Source: Anaerolineaceae bacterium
GTDB taxonomy: Bacteria; Chloroflexota; Anaerolineae; Aggregatilineales; Phototrophicaceae
Assembly (NCBI GenBank): GCA_020634165.1
Contig: JACKCF010000002.1
Location: 186,001-250,000, forward strand
DNA: 64,000 nucleotides
Direction: 5' to 3'
Positions 51,078 through 58,979 of the stretch are shown here, in pieces. A model generated the notes under the pieces. That model ran no database searches and was not told where the DNA came from. It saw only the letters and a list, made by a program, of their open reading frames with translations. The position numbers were made by a program, and so were the translations under genes. Every line of letters starts with the position of its first letter. Within the stretch, counting starts at the first letter, position 1.

Positions 51078-52010
51078 TCAACCCTCGAATGATCTCAGTT
51101 TACCCATCACGTGCTCAAGGATAGACTGCACACCAGGGTCAGGATGAGCAAAACCAAGCCCTGGAGCAACTTGCACGTCCAAACGGTTGAAAAGCTCGGC
51201 AGTGGCCAGGAGGGCGTCGCGCAGGCTGATGGCATTGAATTGGGGATAGGTCGCGGGCAGCGCATCCTGAACCATTGGCGTTGCCCAGCGCTGAATATAA
51301 CGGCCTTCATAGAGTGTCTCATAATCCCAGCCGTTGATGACCTTCGCCTGCCAGGTGACCATTTGCAGCAGCGGCCCGCGCAGTTCGCGATTGCAGGTCA
51401 TAGCCGTGCGCCACCAATCACCACGATGCAAATGCTTGAGGCTGCGCAGCATGTAATACCAGAAAGTGGCCACAACCGTCTTGTATTCCGTGTATGATGG
51501 CGGCTGATCGCTGGCGTACATGATAGCGTCGATGTCTGTGTCGTGCGTCAGCGCATGGACGATACCGATCTTATCGACCAGCACCAGCAAACTGCTGCGG
51601 AAAAATCCCTGGCTGGCCTGCTTACTATCCGTCGAGGCATGCATCCAATCCTGCAAATCCGCCATCGAAAAGATGCTCAGGTCAAACATGCGGTAGCTAT
51701 CGAGGATCACCTTGTCCATGATCCCCTGGCCGATGTCTGCTGATTCACGATAACTGGTGTGATAGGGCGCAAACGGCGCAAACCAGGCCGCATCATCCAG
51801 GAAGGGCTGCAAATCGTTGACGACCAGCGTCAGGTCAAGATCGGAAAAATCATCTGTTTTGTCACCAGGGTTCGCCATCGACCCTAGAACCACCGCCGCC
51901 AGCACATTTGGGTTTTCTTCCGCCCAGGCGCTGATGGCCCTAACAACCGGCTCAAAAACCTCAGCGACCGTGTTGCGGTCCTGATGAACAGTATATTGCT
52001 GATGAATCAT
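51078..52010 (-). CDS. ANT(6)-like nucleotidyltransferase in the diterpene operon
   Basis: About 310 residues from ATG 52010, with AGGA directly upstream. The N-terminal domain has the nucleotidyltransferase signature VVLGSMANPGDKTDDFSDLDLTLVV: GS, then DxD in SDLD. The long helical C-terminal half (WYYMLRSLKHLHRGDWWRTAMTCNRELRGPLLQMVTWQ) resembles aminoglycoside 6-adenylyltransferases. Such enzymes transfer AMP to a hydroxyl. It starts 22 bases after the stop of the Rv3378c-like gene and is the third gene of a tight operon. Known Rv3377c/Rv3378c-type clusters do not have such a gene to my knowledge, so it could modify the diterpene alcohol, or be a resistance protein. Both are inference. Confidence 0.78.
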   Translation of the reverse strand: MIHQQYTVHQDRNTVAEVFEPVVRAISAWAEENPNVLAAVVLGSMANPGDKTDDFSDLDLTLVVNDLQPFLDDAAWFAPFAPYHTSYRESADIGQGIMDKVILDSYRMFDLSIFSMADLQDWMHASTDSKQASQGFFRSSLLVLVDKIGIVHALTHDTDIDAIMYASDQPPSYTEYKTVVATFWYYMLRSLKHLHRGDWWRTAMTCNRELRGPLLQMVTWQAKVINGWDYETLYEGRYIQRWATPMVQDALPATYPQFNAISLRDALLATAELFNRLDVQVAPGLGFAHPDPGVQSILEHVMGKLRSFEG

Positions 52011-52032
52011 AAGTCGTCCTGTAGACAGGTAA

Positions 52033-52974
52033 TTAGTTGGTGGGTCGCCAGGTCTGGGTGTCGGGATGGAACGCGCCGACGCCGATAACTTTGCCACGAT
52101 TGTTATCGTAGTAATTCTTCAGGTTATTGACCGAATCCTCGGTGATCTTACGATAATCGCGATAGGTCACGCGGCGGGCAAAGACGTGATCGTACAGCAC
52201 ACGCCGCCAATCGGACTGGTTGAGATACAGGCACGGACTCATCGTAAAGTACAGGTCGCCGACACTCAGCAGCGGCGGAACCTGCCCGGTAACGCTCGGC
52301 TTGTTATTGCTGATGAACATATCAGCATGGGTTACGGTTTCACCGTAGTAAGCTTCACACAGTTCAGACTGGTTGGGTAGTCGATTGTTCGTTTGCAGGT
52401 ATTCCTGAACGAAAGGCGTCAGCGGCGCCGGAATCGGGTCTTCCTGCGTGCACCAGAACAGGTTGTGCTCGCCATCAGCGGTAGCAGTTTCAGCATCCGT
52501 GAAGGCGTTATATACTTCTGGAATCTCATACGCATCCAGAATTTCCTGCCAGCGGCCTTTGAAGCCGACGCGAATGCTGGCTTCTGCATACAGCAGTTGC
52601 GCTTCCTGGTCGGCCATCAGGCGCAGGCTATCTGCCACAAACTGGCGATACTCTGGCGTACGTTCACTGATCTTAGGCGTGATAGCAATGATGAACACAT
52701 TCTTGACGCCATCGGCCATCATCATCGAAGCAATTTCAACAATGCGCTTGAACACCGCCTTGGAATAGGCCATAAAGCGGTCCGGCTGGAAGTAACCTTC
52801 CTGCATGTTGCCATACTCCAGGAAGTACCAGCGCGACGAGCCACCTGGCGAGAAAATGACCGACTTATTCGTCGTATGGGGGCGGACAGCATCGTGTTCC
52901 CAGGTCAGGAACTCGGCTTCAGTCGGATACTCGTTTACGGCGGATGTGCTTGGTGGTGTAGCGGTCGCTTCCAT
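52033..52974 (-). CDS. Rv3378c-like terpene synthase (tuberculosinol synthase family, cis-prenyltransferase fold)
   Basis: 313 residues. It matches Mycobacterium tuberculosis Rv3378c in several blocks: GGSSRWYFLEYG (prenyltransferase motif region), ELCEAYYGETVTHADMFIS, PPLLSVGDLYFTMSP, WRRVLYDHVFARR and the ending KVIGVGAFH. Rv3378c takes the bicyclic diphosphate from Rv3377c and yields tuberculosinol or tuberculosinyl-adenosine. The aspartate of the family's DG-RW motif, important in Rv3378c, is glycine here (SPGGSSRW), so the chemistry or the catalytic residue may differ. It starts 21 bases after the cyclase gene. The fit to Rv3378c is from memory of that sequence. Confidence 0.87.
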   Translation of the reverse strand: MEATATPPSTSAVNEYPTEAEFLTWEHDAVRPHTTNKSVIFSPGGSSRWYFLEYGNMQEGYFQPDRFMAYSKAVFKRIVEIASMMMADGVKNVFIIAITPKISERTPEYRQFVADSLRLMADQEAQLLYAEASIRVGFKGRWQEILDAYEIPEVYNAFTDAETATADGEHNLFWCTQEDPIPAPLTPFVQEYLQTNNRLPNQSELCEAYYGETVTHADMFISNNKPSVTGQVPPLLSVGDLYFTMSPCLYLNQSDWRRVLYDHVFARRVTYRDYRKITEDSVNNLKNYYDNNRGKVIGVGAFHPDTQTWRPTN

Positions 52975-52995
52975 GTTGAAATTGACTCCTGATAA

Positions 52996-54537
52996 TTAGC
53001 TGGCGCGGGTGATCGTCAGATGCACACCGTATTCAGCCAGGACGCGCGAGGTCGCTTCGACCAGCGCATCCACGATTTTGGTCGGATGATAGAGCGCCTT
53101 GCCGATCCACATACGCGGAGCAGGTTGTGACGCCAATTCGCGGAAGATATCTGCCGCGCAGGTGATGTAAGCCGGATCTTTAAGCAAGCCCAGCTTATGA
53201 ACTTCATTCAGTGCCAGGATGCAGTGTGCGGTTTCTTCCAACGTACTTGGCCCGAACCAGCTCCAGCCCCCATCGGACTGCTGATGCGCCAGAATGAAGG
53301 TCATACATTCATTGGCCAGTGCCGGATTTAGGCCCTGGAACGCCGACAGGGCATGCGAAACGGTATAAAACGGCGATAGGTGCCATTTATCGTCGAAGAG
53401 TGTCTCCTGCTTGACCTGTGAAGCCAGCCAGCGGTTAATCTTCTCAATGTAATGGAAGCGCGGCATCCCTGGCTGGGAACGCAGCGCGGTCAGCATATGA
53501 ATGTTGGTGGAAACAGACGCGCCAAGTTCGTTGGGATAGGTCTTGCTGCAATCTTCGTCATCACCCCACAATGCCAGCAGCGGATCATCAGAGATGTCAT
53601 AGCCGCCCCAGGTCAACACGGTATAGCCAATGGCGGTGATGTCGCCGTCATTGATCGGGAACATGGCACTATAGGACAGGCCAGGTGCCCCCGCCTGCCA
53701 CTGGCGATAAAGCGAATCCAGCAGCGGACGGAATTCCGGCTTATCATCCGGGCCAAAACCAGCGCGACGATAAGTATCCAGCATCCATAATTGCTCAAAG
53801 ATTTCTACTGGCCAGGCGAAAGGTACTGCACCCTTGCCTTTTTCCAGCAACCGTTCCAGATAATCAGCAGCGGGCGCACTATCCCAACCCAGCAGCCGAC
53901 GCGCGCGCAGCAGGGCCGCTGTCGCGGCTGGTGAGGTCGCTACCGAACCCATCTCATCCAGGAACTGTTCCTGCAAAGTCGCCAGTTCTGAGGTTGGCAG
54001 CATTTCCATGCTGAACCACCACGCATGTGGCTTCTTGGGGTCCGGCGTCAGCGAGTTAATCAGCGACATCTTCTGCGTATGCAATTGGTCAATCAGCGAC
54101 AGAACTTCCGGCGGGAAGTGCTGCGACGTATCGCCCAGGCGAGACAGCAGGCTGGGGAAAATCAGCTCAAAGCCAATCGGCTGATGGGCTTCTTTTGGAA
54201 TTTGCAGCATATCGCGATGCAGCGCAGCCAGGCCGCGGCCAATACGAGCGTCATCGCCGGGGAAAGACCATTCACGTAGTGCGATAATCGCCGCCATCGT
54301 GTTAATCACACGGGCATGCGCGTAATAAATCTGTGGATCACCCCAGGAACCATCACCAAGCTGGCTATCGCGAACATAATTCAGGGCTTGCGGCCATGCC
54401 GGGCTTTTGCGATTCTCCAGCGAGGGAACCATTGCCACCCAGGCGGTGCTATAGATATCCGTATCCAGCCAGCCACCTTCGCCAACGAGGTCAACGACGT
54501 GATTGAAATGGGTAATAGGGGTATGATGCGAAGTCAT
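52996..54537 (-). CDS. class II diterpene cyclase (Rv3377c-like)
   Basis: 513 residues, close to Rv3377c (about 500). Shared blocks: IYSTAWVAMV, DSQLGDGSWGDPQIYY, PIGFELIFPSLLSRLG, the acid motif NDGDITAIGYTVL, DKWHLSPFYTVSHALSA, QQSDGGWSWFG with STLEETAHCILAL, and RMWIGKALYHPTKIVDA. The QxxDGSWG motifs are those of the beta,gamma fold of class II cyclases. The catalytic DxDD is DGDI here; the middle aspartate, the general acid, is kept, and Rv3377c itself has a DxDTT variant. It would protonate geranylgeranyl diphosphate to a bicyclic diphosphate such as a halimadienyl, kolavenyl or copalyl type. First gene of the diterpene operon. Confidence 0.92.
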   Translation of the reverse strand: MTSHHTPITHFNHVVDLVGEGGWLDTDIYSTAWVAMVPSLENRKSPAWPQALNYVRDSQLGDGSWGDPQIYYAHARVINTMAAIIALREWSFPGDDARIGRGLAALHRDMLQIPKEAHQPIGFELIFPSLLSRLGDTSQHFPPEVLSLIDQLHTQKMSLINSLTPDPKKPHAWWFSMEMLPTSELATLQEQFLDEMGSVATSPAATAALLRARRLLGWDSAPAADYLERLLEKGKGAVPFAWPVEIFEQLWMLDTYRRAGFGPDDKPEFRPLLDSLYRQWQAGAPGLSYSAMFPINDGDITAIGYTVLTWGGYDISDDPLLALWGDDEDCSKTYPNELGASVSTNIHMLTALRSQPGMPRFHYIEKINRWLASQVKQETLFDDKWHLSPFYTVSHALSAFQGLNPALANECMTFILAHQQSDGGWSWFGPSTLEETAHCILALNEVHKLGLLKDPAYITCAADIFRELASQPAPRMWIGKALYHPTKIVDALVEATSRVLAEYGVHLTITRAS

Positions 54538-54546
54538 TGTCCTCTC

Positions 54547-55325
54547 CTAATTGACGCCAGCAGGCTGCGAGCCAGCATTCTGCTTGCTAGCGAGCGGCTG
54601 CTCTGATAATTCTTCGTTGTCCAAGTCATCAGCAATCGAGAAAGTGAAGCGAGAACCGACGCCGACCTGGGAGTCGCAGCGTATCGTGCCACGGTGACGC
54701 ATGACGAGGTTCTTTACAAGCGCCAGGCCCATGCCATCCCCGGCAACACTGTTGTCACCAGCACGCTTAAAAATATCGAAAATGGCAGTTGTATCATCTG
54801 AACTAATGCCGATGCCATTGTCCTGAACGTAGAAGTAAGTCGATTCATTGTCCTTATAGCCGCCAATCGTGATGATCGGCTGGCGATCAGGTGACGAGTA
54901 AATCACGGCGTTATGAATCAGGTTGGTAAAAATGCGCTCCAAAGAGAAGCGATCCGCCTTGACGGAGGGCAGCACGTTGGTCACGATCTGGACATCCTGC
55001 TCACGAATTTCGGTCGAAAGCGACGTAGTCACTTCGCGCACCAGTTCGCGCATTTCGATCACTTCTGGCTCTAGTTGGCGACTTTCCATGCGGGCCAGGG
55101 TCAGCATGGCATCAACCATGCGCTTCATCTGGTCAACCGAGGTATTGATGTAAGCCAGATATTCTGGAATATCCTCATTGAGGTGTTCTTCAAGTGTCGC
55201 CTGTTGTTCATCCGTCAATGACTGCTTGACTTCGTCAATGGTTTCCGTCACAGCATCGACCGAAAAACGCAACTCCTCAGCAAAGCCATTGAAGTTCACC
55301 AGATGGTTGCGTAAATCATGCGACA
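54547..55325 (-). pseudogene. 3' half of an IS-interrupted histidine kinase gene
   Basis: The fragment begins at MSHDLRNHLVNFNGFAEELR, that is, right at the H-box, and contains the rest of the dimerisation domain and the ATP-binding domain (N box FTNLIHNAVIYSS, G1 VQDNGIGIS, G2 GDGMGLALVKNLV). An open frame continues upstream into the IS to an ATG at 55368, which would add about 13 foreign residues, so a catalytic fragment with its own histidine could still be made. It ends nine bases before the diterpene cyclase start. Together with 56321-57187 it restores a complete kinase once the IS and one target copy are removed. Confidence 0.85.
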
Positions 55326-55332
55326 TAATATA
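55326..55332. repeat. 7-bp target-site duplication, left copy
   Basis: TAATATA directly outside the left end of the IS982-type element. The same seven bases occur at 56314-56320. Removal of the element and one copy restores the kinase reading frame. Confidence 0.92.
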
Positions 55333-56313
55333 ACGCGAATAGCGGATAAGAAATGAGTTGGGTTGCATTGCGTATCAGCGTTAAGCTGAAAGGTGACTAA
55401 ACCAAAGCAAGGCAACCCACCATGAATCTACTCGAATTATTCTGTGATGTCGATGATTTCTGGCAAGTTTTCCGACCGATCTGGCATGTGCATCTACTGG
55501 AAAGCGGTGAAATGCAGCGAATTCGAGCAACAAAGCTGAGCGAAAGTGAGATGATGACCATCCTGATTCAATTCCACACCAGCCGCTTTCGGGACTTCAA
55601 GGCATACTACGCCTTTGTCTGTGACCATCAGCAAAGCGAGTTTCCTAACCTGGTGAGCTACGAGCGTTTTGTGAAGTTGATGTCGCGTGTGGCTATGCCT
55701 CTGTTGGTGTATCTGCACCTTTGTCAGGGCGACTGTACGGGTATTTCCTTCGTCGATAGCACACCGTTGAAAGTCTGCCATAACAAGCGCATCCCCCAAC
55801 ATCGCGTCTTTGCGGGTTTCGCTGCCCGTGGCAAAACAACGATGGGCTGGTTTTTCGGCTTCAAACTACATTCTGTCATCAATCATCACGGTGAAATTGT
55901 TGCTTTCAATCTGACACCGGGCAATGTGGACGACCGACAACCGCTTGAAATCTTCCAGAACCATCTATTTGGCAAGCTTTTTGGCGACAAAGGCTACTTG
56001 TCTTCGACATTGCGCGACAATCTGCGCCAGGTGGGTATTGATCTCATCACCACCCTTCGCCGCAACATGAAACCACAAATCATGGCATTGGAAGATCGTT
56101 TGCTCCTGCGCAAGCGTGCTGTGATCGAGTCCATTCACAATATCTGGAAGTCAGTGCTTCAAATTGATCACACGCGCCATCGCAGTCTCGATAACTTCGT
56201 TGTCAACTTATTGGCGGGGTTGGTCGCCTATTGTCATCGTTCTGATAAGCCAACAATCTCACTACCTGACGACTCAACTCGGCAATTAGTGCTTGCTTAA
56301 ACATTATTCGCGT
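55333..56313 (+). mobile_element. IS982-family insertion sequence
   Basis: 981 bases. The ends begin ACGCGAATA on both sides (55333-55341 and the complement of 56305-56313), with weaker similarity further in. A single transposase gene fills the element. Perfect 7-bp direct repeats flank it. Both terminal repeats, the duplication and the transposase frame are intact, so insertion was recent and the element may be active. It lies inside a histidine kinase gene, in the opposite orientation to it. Confidence 0.95.
55422..56300 (+). CDS. IS982-family transposase
   Basis: 292 residues. Family blocks: RATKLSESEMMTILIQFHTSRFRDFKAYY, NLVSYERFVKLMSR, and the DDE core: aspartate in GISFVDSTPLKVCHNKR, aspartate in FGDKGYLSS, and glutamate in RAVIESIHNIWKSVLQIDHTRHRS. 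GWFFGFKLHSVINHHGEI and GNVDDR are also typical. Length equals that of known IS982 transposases. It catalyses cut-and-paste transposition of the element. Confidence 0.96.
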   Translation: MNLLELFCDVDDFWQVFRPIWHVHLLESGEMQRIRATKLSESEMMTILIQFHTSRFRDFKAYYAFVCDHQQSEFPNLVSYERFVKLMSRVAMPLLVYLHLCQGDCTGISFVDSTPLKVCHNKRIPQHRVFAGFAARGKTTMGWFFGFKLHSVINHHGEIVAFNLTPGNVDDRQPLEIFQNHLFGKLFGDKGYLSSTLRDNLRQVGIDLITTLRRNMKPQIMALEDRLLLRKRAVIESIHNIWKSVLQIDHTRHRSLDNFVVNLLAGLVAYCHRSDKPTISLPDDSTRQLVLA

Positions 56314-56320
56314 TAATATA
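56314..56320. repeat. 7-bp target-site duplication, right copy
   Basis: TAATATA directly outside the right end of the element, identical to 55326-55332. Confidence 0.92.
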
Positions 56321-57187
56321 GGTAAAGCGCTTGAGTTCTTCGTTGATCGCCTTCAGCTTGGATGTGCGTTCATGAACGCGAACTTCGAGGTTGTCACGCG
56401 CATCTTCCAATTGGACGACGACTTTATCCAGCAACCCCTTTTGCTGTTCTACGCGCTCAATATACCGATGACGAATTGAGGCCGATGCCACGATCAGAAC
56501 CGACATGATGAGATTAAAGACAATAACGTCAAAGTCATCATCGCTGTATGGAATATTGGCAATAATAGGCGTCAGAATACCGGTGATATTGGCAATAACT
56601 GCTATCGGGATAATAATGCTCGGTGGGAAGAGTAAGCTCGCCAGCAAAATTGACAATGACAAAAATGGCAGAATCGTATAGCGGCCCTCTGGCGATAGGA
56701 CCGACAGGCCCACTGCACCGCCAAAAATCAGCAGCAGGACGACAATCGAGCCGATATTAAAGTAGATAGTGCGGCTGAGTAGGTAGACCACACACAAGCC
56801 GCCGATGGTCGCCATCATTGTTCCCAGGAATATAGCGTCCTGTTCGGTATAAACCGAGTTTGGCGTGGGGTCAAAGTATGAAGAGAGGAACAAACCCAGT
56901 ACAGCCACAGGAATAAGAAAAACCATCAACCCGGACAAAAACTGGGCACGACGACGCTCTTCCATATCGTTTAAGCGTGCCGATGGCGTGGTCAACTTGC
57001 TCCACAGGTTATTCTCGAAAGATAAGAAGCGACTTTTGCTTATGTCTTCTTTAGAAGCAGTAGATGCTTCACCCATCTTGGTTGTCATGTTGTTGATGTC
57101 GATTACAGTATTCAAAGCAGATTTCTCTTTACTGTAGCGCCTGACGGCCTTAGCTAACAATGTGTCCACCTCGATGGTTGGTCGCAC
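56321..57187 (-). pseudogene. 5' half of an IS-interrupted membrane histidine kinase gene
   Basis: About 289 residues remain before the insertion; the start is uncertain (GTG 57187 or ATG 57088, neither with a clear ribosome-binding site). After a soluble N-terminus there are five or six membrane helices (FLSGLMVFLIPVAVLGLFLSSYF through VIVFNLIMSVLIVASASI), then a coiled coil (QQKGLLDKVVVQLEDARDNLEVRVHERTSKLKAINEELKRFTYI) that leads directly to the H-box in the other half. The frame now runs a few codons into the IS and stops at 56297. The sensor part is thereby uncoupled from the kinase part. Confidence 0.85.
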
Positions 57188-57415
57188 GCTGGCTAACGTG
57201 ACGATAACCCACTGGTAATTGGCTGAATTACCGATCTTACGAGGTATTTCTATTGACCATTGTTACAGAAAAGTACAGTTAGAAATATTAAGGTTTCTAA
57301 ACCTCAATGTTTATATGGATTGAAATACTACAGAGATGGCTAAAGAAGAAGTTTATCCAGCCCAATTGTTCTGGTTTGATCTGACAACATAGAATTATGC
57401 AGCTATAACAAATGT

Positions 57416-57817
57416 TTAGCCGACGGGGGACTCAGCCGTTTGGAGCCATTCCAGCGCAGAAGCTTCATTATTGAAGAATCGCACATAATCCTTGCGGGTA
57501 TCAATCCGCCTGAAGACGAATTGTGTCAGGGCATACAGGCGGCTGTTGGTGATGACACACGCAATCTGGGTACGTGTCCCTGACGGCATTTCGCGTGCCA
57601 TCTGGATGGTGACCTTACCAGCATACGGGGTCGGTATAAAGCTGTCACCAAAGTACCACAACCGCTTAAGCGGCCTGCCTTCCGCATTGTGCGTATCGCG
57701 GTGCTCGCGATGGATTTCAACCCACTTATCTACAGTTGCCCGCCGCGAATCCTTAAAGTGATAGATGATGATGTCATCATCTCGAATGGACCATTCAAAA
57801 CCTGTTTCGATGTCCAT
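57416..57817 (-). CDS. STAS/SpoIIAA-like protein, one of three tandem paralogs
   Basis: About 133 residues from ATG 57817, with AAAGG six bases upstream. The triplet's common pattern: GFEWSIRDDDIIIYHFKDSRRATVDKW, RPLKRLWYFGDSFIPTPYA, RTQIACVITNSRLYALTQFV, and IDTRKDYVRFFNNEASALEWL. The alternation of strands and helices and the final DEASALEWL element resemble SpoIIAA/STAS-like proteins. Located upstream of the disrupted kinase on the same strand; 228 bases lie between. Function unknown. Confidence 0.72.
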   Translation of the reverse strand: MDIETGFEWSIRDDDIIIYHFKDSRRATVDKWVEIHREHRDTHNAEGRPLKRLWYFGDSFIPTPYAGKVTIQMAREMPSGTRTQIACVITNSRLYALTQFVFRRIDTRKDYVRFFNNEASALEWLQTAESPVG

Positions 57818-57910
57818 GCCACACCTTTGTATCCTAAACAAGCACCATATGATCTCATCTTATGGCGGCACAGGGCGAAAAATGGTTAAGGTGTAATTGA
57901 CTGTGAACAG

Positions 57911-58318
57911 CTAGATAGTGGCCACATCCTCGGTCGATTTCAACCAGTCCAGTGCCTCGCCCTCATCGCTGAAAAAACGAATGAAATCCTTGCGAGCATC
58001 AATTCGGCTGTAGGCATACTGGATCAGTGATTGGACACGGCTGCTTTCAAGGATAGCAGCGACATGTGTGCGCGTCCCTGGCGGCACTTCCCTGGTAAGT
58101 TGGACCATCACATGGAATGCATAGGGCGTTGGGATAACGCCATGCTCCAAAAACCAGATACGCCGAATCGGTTTGCCAGCCTCAATATGTTCATTCTGGT
58201 GCTGGCGGTGGATTGTGACCCATTGGTCAATCGTCTGGCGACGAGAATCTTTGAAGCGGTAAACAAGAATGCCGTCCTCTCGGACGGACCATTCAAAGCC
58301 TGTTGTTTGCAGTGGCAT
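57911..58318 (-). CDS. STAS/SpoIIAA-like protein, second paralog
   Basis: 135 residues from ATG 58318. Same pattern as its neighbours: GFEWSVREDGILVYRFKDSRRQTIDQW, KPIRRIWFLEHGVIPTPYA, RTHVAAILESSRVQSLIQYA and IDARKDFIRFFSDEGEALDWL. The spacing to the next gene downstream is 93 bases. The ribosome-binding site is weak. Function unknown. Confidence 0.72.
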   Translation of the reverse strand: MPLQTTGFEWSVREDGILVYRFKDSRRQTIDQWVTIHRQHQNEHIEAGKPIRRIWFLEHGVIPTPYAFHVMVQLTREVPPGTRTHVAAILESSRVQSLIQYAYSRIDARKDFIRFFSDEGEALDWLKSTEDVATI

Positions 58319-58402
58319 GGATATAGACTAACCTTATAGTGAACTTGTAGATGTCCCTATCATATGCCAAATGACAGCCAGTAACGGTTAAGGTAAGGCA
58401 AA

Positions 58403-58825
58403 TCAGGTAGGGTCAACCGCTGAACGCCCAGCCACATTGGTCGTTCGCAGCCAATCCAATGCGGATGCTTCATCCCCAAAGAACTGGATATAGTCCTTGC
58501 GTGTATCAATTACGCTGAATACGTAACGTATGAGTGTATAGATGCGTTGATTCGTCACCACACATGCGACCTGTGTTGGCATATCCGGCGGCACCTCTTT
58601 TGCCAGTTGAATGGCTTTCTGAACGGCATAAGGCGTCGGCATCACAGCATCATGGAAGAACCATATACGTTTGAGCGGCTTGCCTTGTGCAAGGAAGTCA
58701 TCGCGATGCTGGCGCGTCATCCCGATCCAGGTGTCGATAGCTTCCCTCCGAGAGTTCCTGAAGTGATAGACAATAATATCATCGTCGCTAATGGACCAAT
58801 CAAAGCCAAGCGAGCTATCAGACAA
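58403..58825 (-). CDS. STAS/SpoIIAA-like protein, third paralog, TTG start
   Basis: About 140 residues. There is no ATG; a TTG at 58825 has AGAGGG eight bases upstream and is the likely start (a TTG at 58849 is the alternative). Pattern: GFDWSISDDDIIVYHFRNSRREAIDTW, KPLKRIWFFHDAVMPTPYA, PTQVACVVTNQRIYTLIRYV and IDTRKDYIQFFGDEASALDWL. It is closest to the copy at 57416. First gene of the triplet in transcription order. Confidence 0.7.
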   Translation of the reverse strand: MSDSSLGFDWSISDDDIIVYHFRNSRREAIDTWIGMTRQHRDDFLAQGKPLKRIWFFHDAVMPTPYAVQKAIQLAKEVPPDMPTQVACVVTNQRIYTLIRYVFSVIDTRKDYIQFFGDEASALDWLRTTNVAGRSAVDPT

Positions 58826-58979
58826 ACCGCAAATCCCTCTATCAAGCAACCAACATTGTATTAATCATAGTTGGTTTTATTCCTCCTAATGGTTAAGGCG
58901 ATAACCAGACCAATCTCTTGTGCAAACACGCCGAAGTGGTTATTTTGCAGGGACAACGATTCGCAAGAAAGAGACAAAC

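Noticed and set aside
53452..53790. Plus-strand frame opposite the diterpene cyclase
   Set aside because: Shadow frame; the minus-strand protein has clear family motifs throughout.
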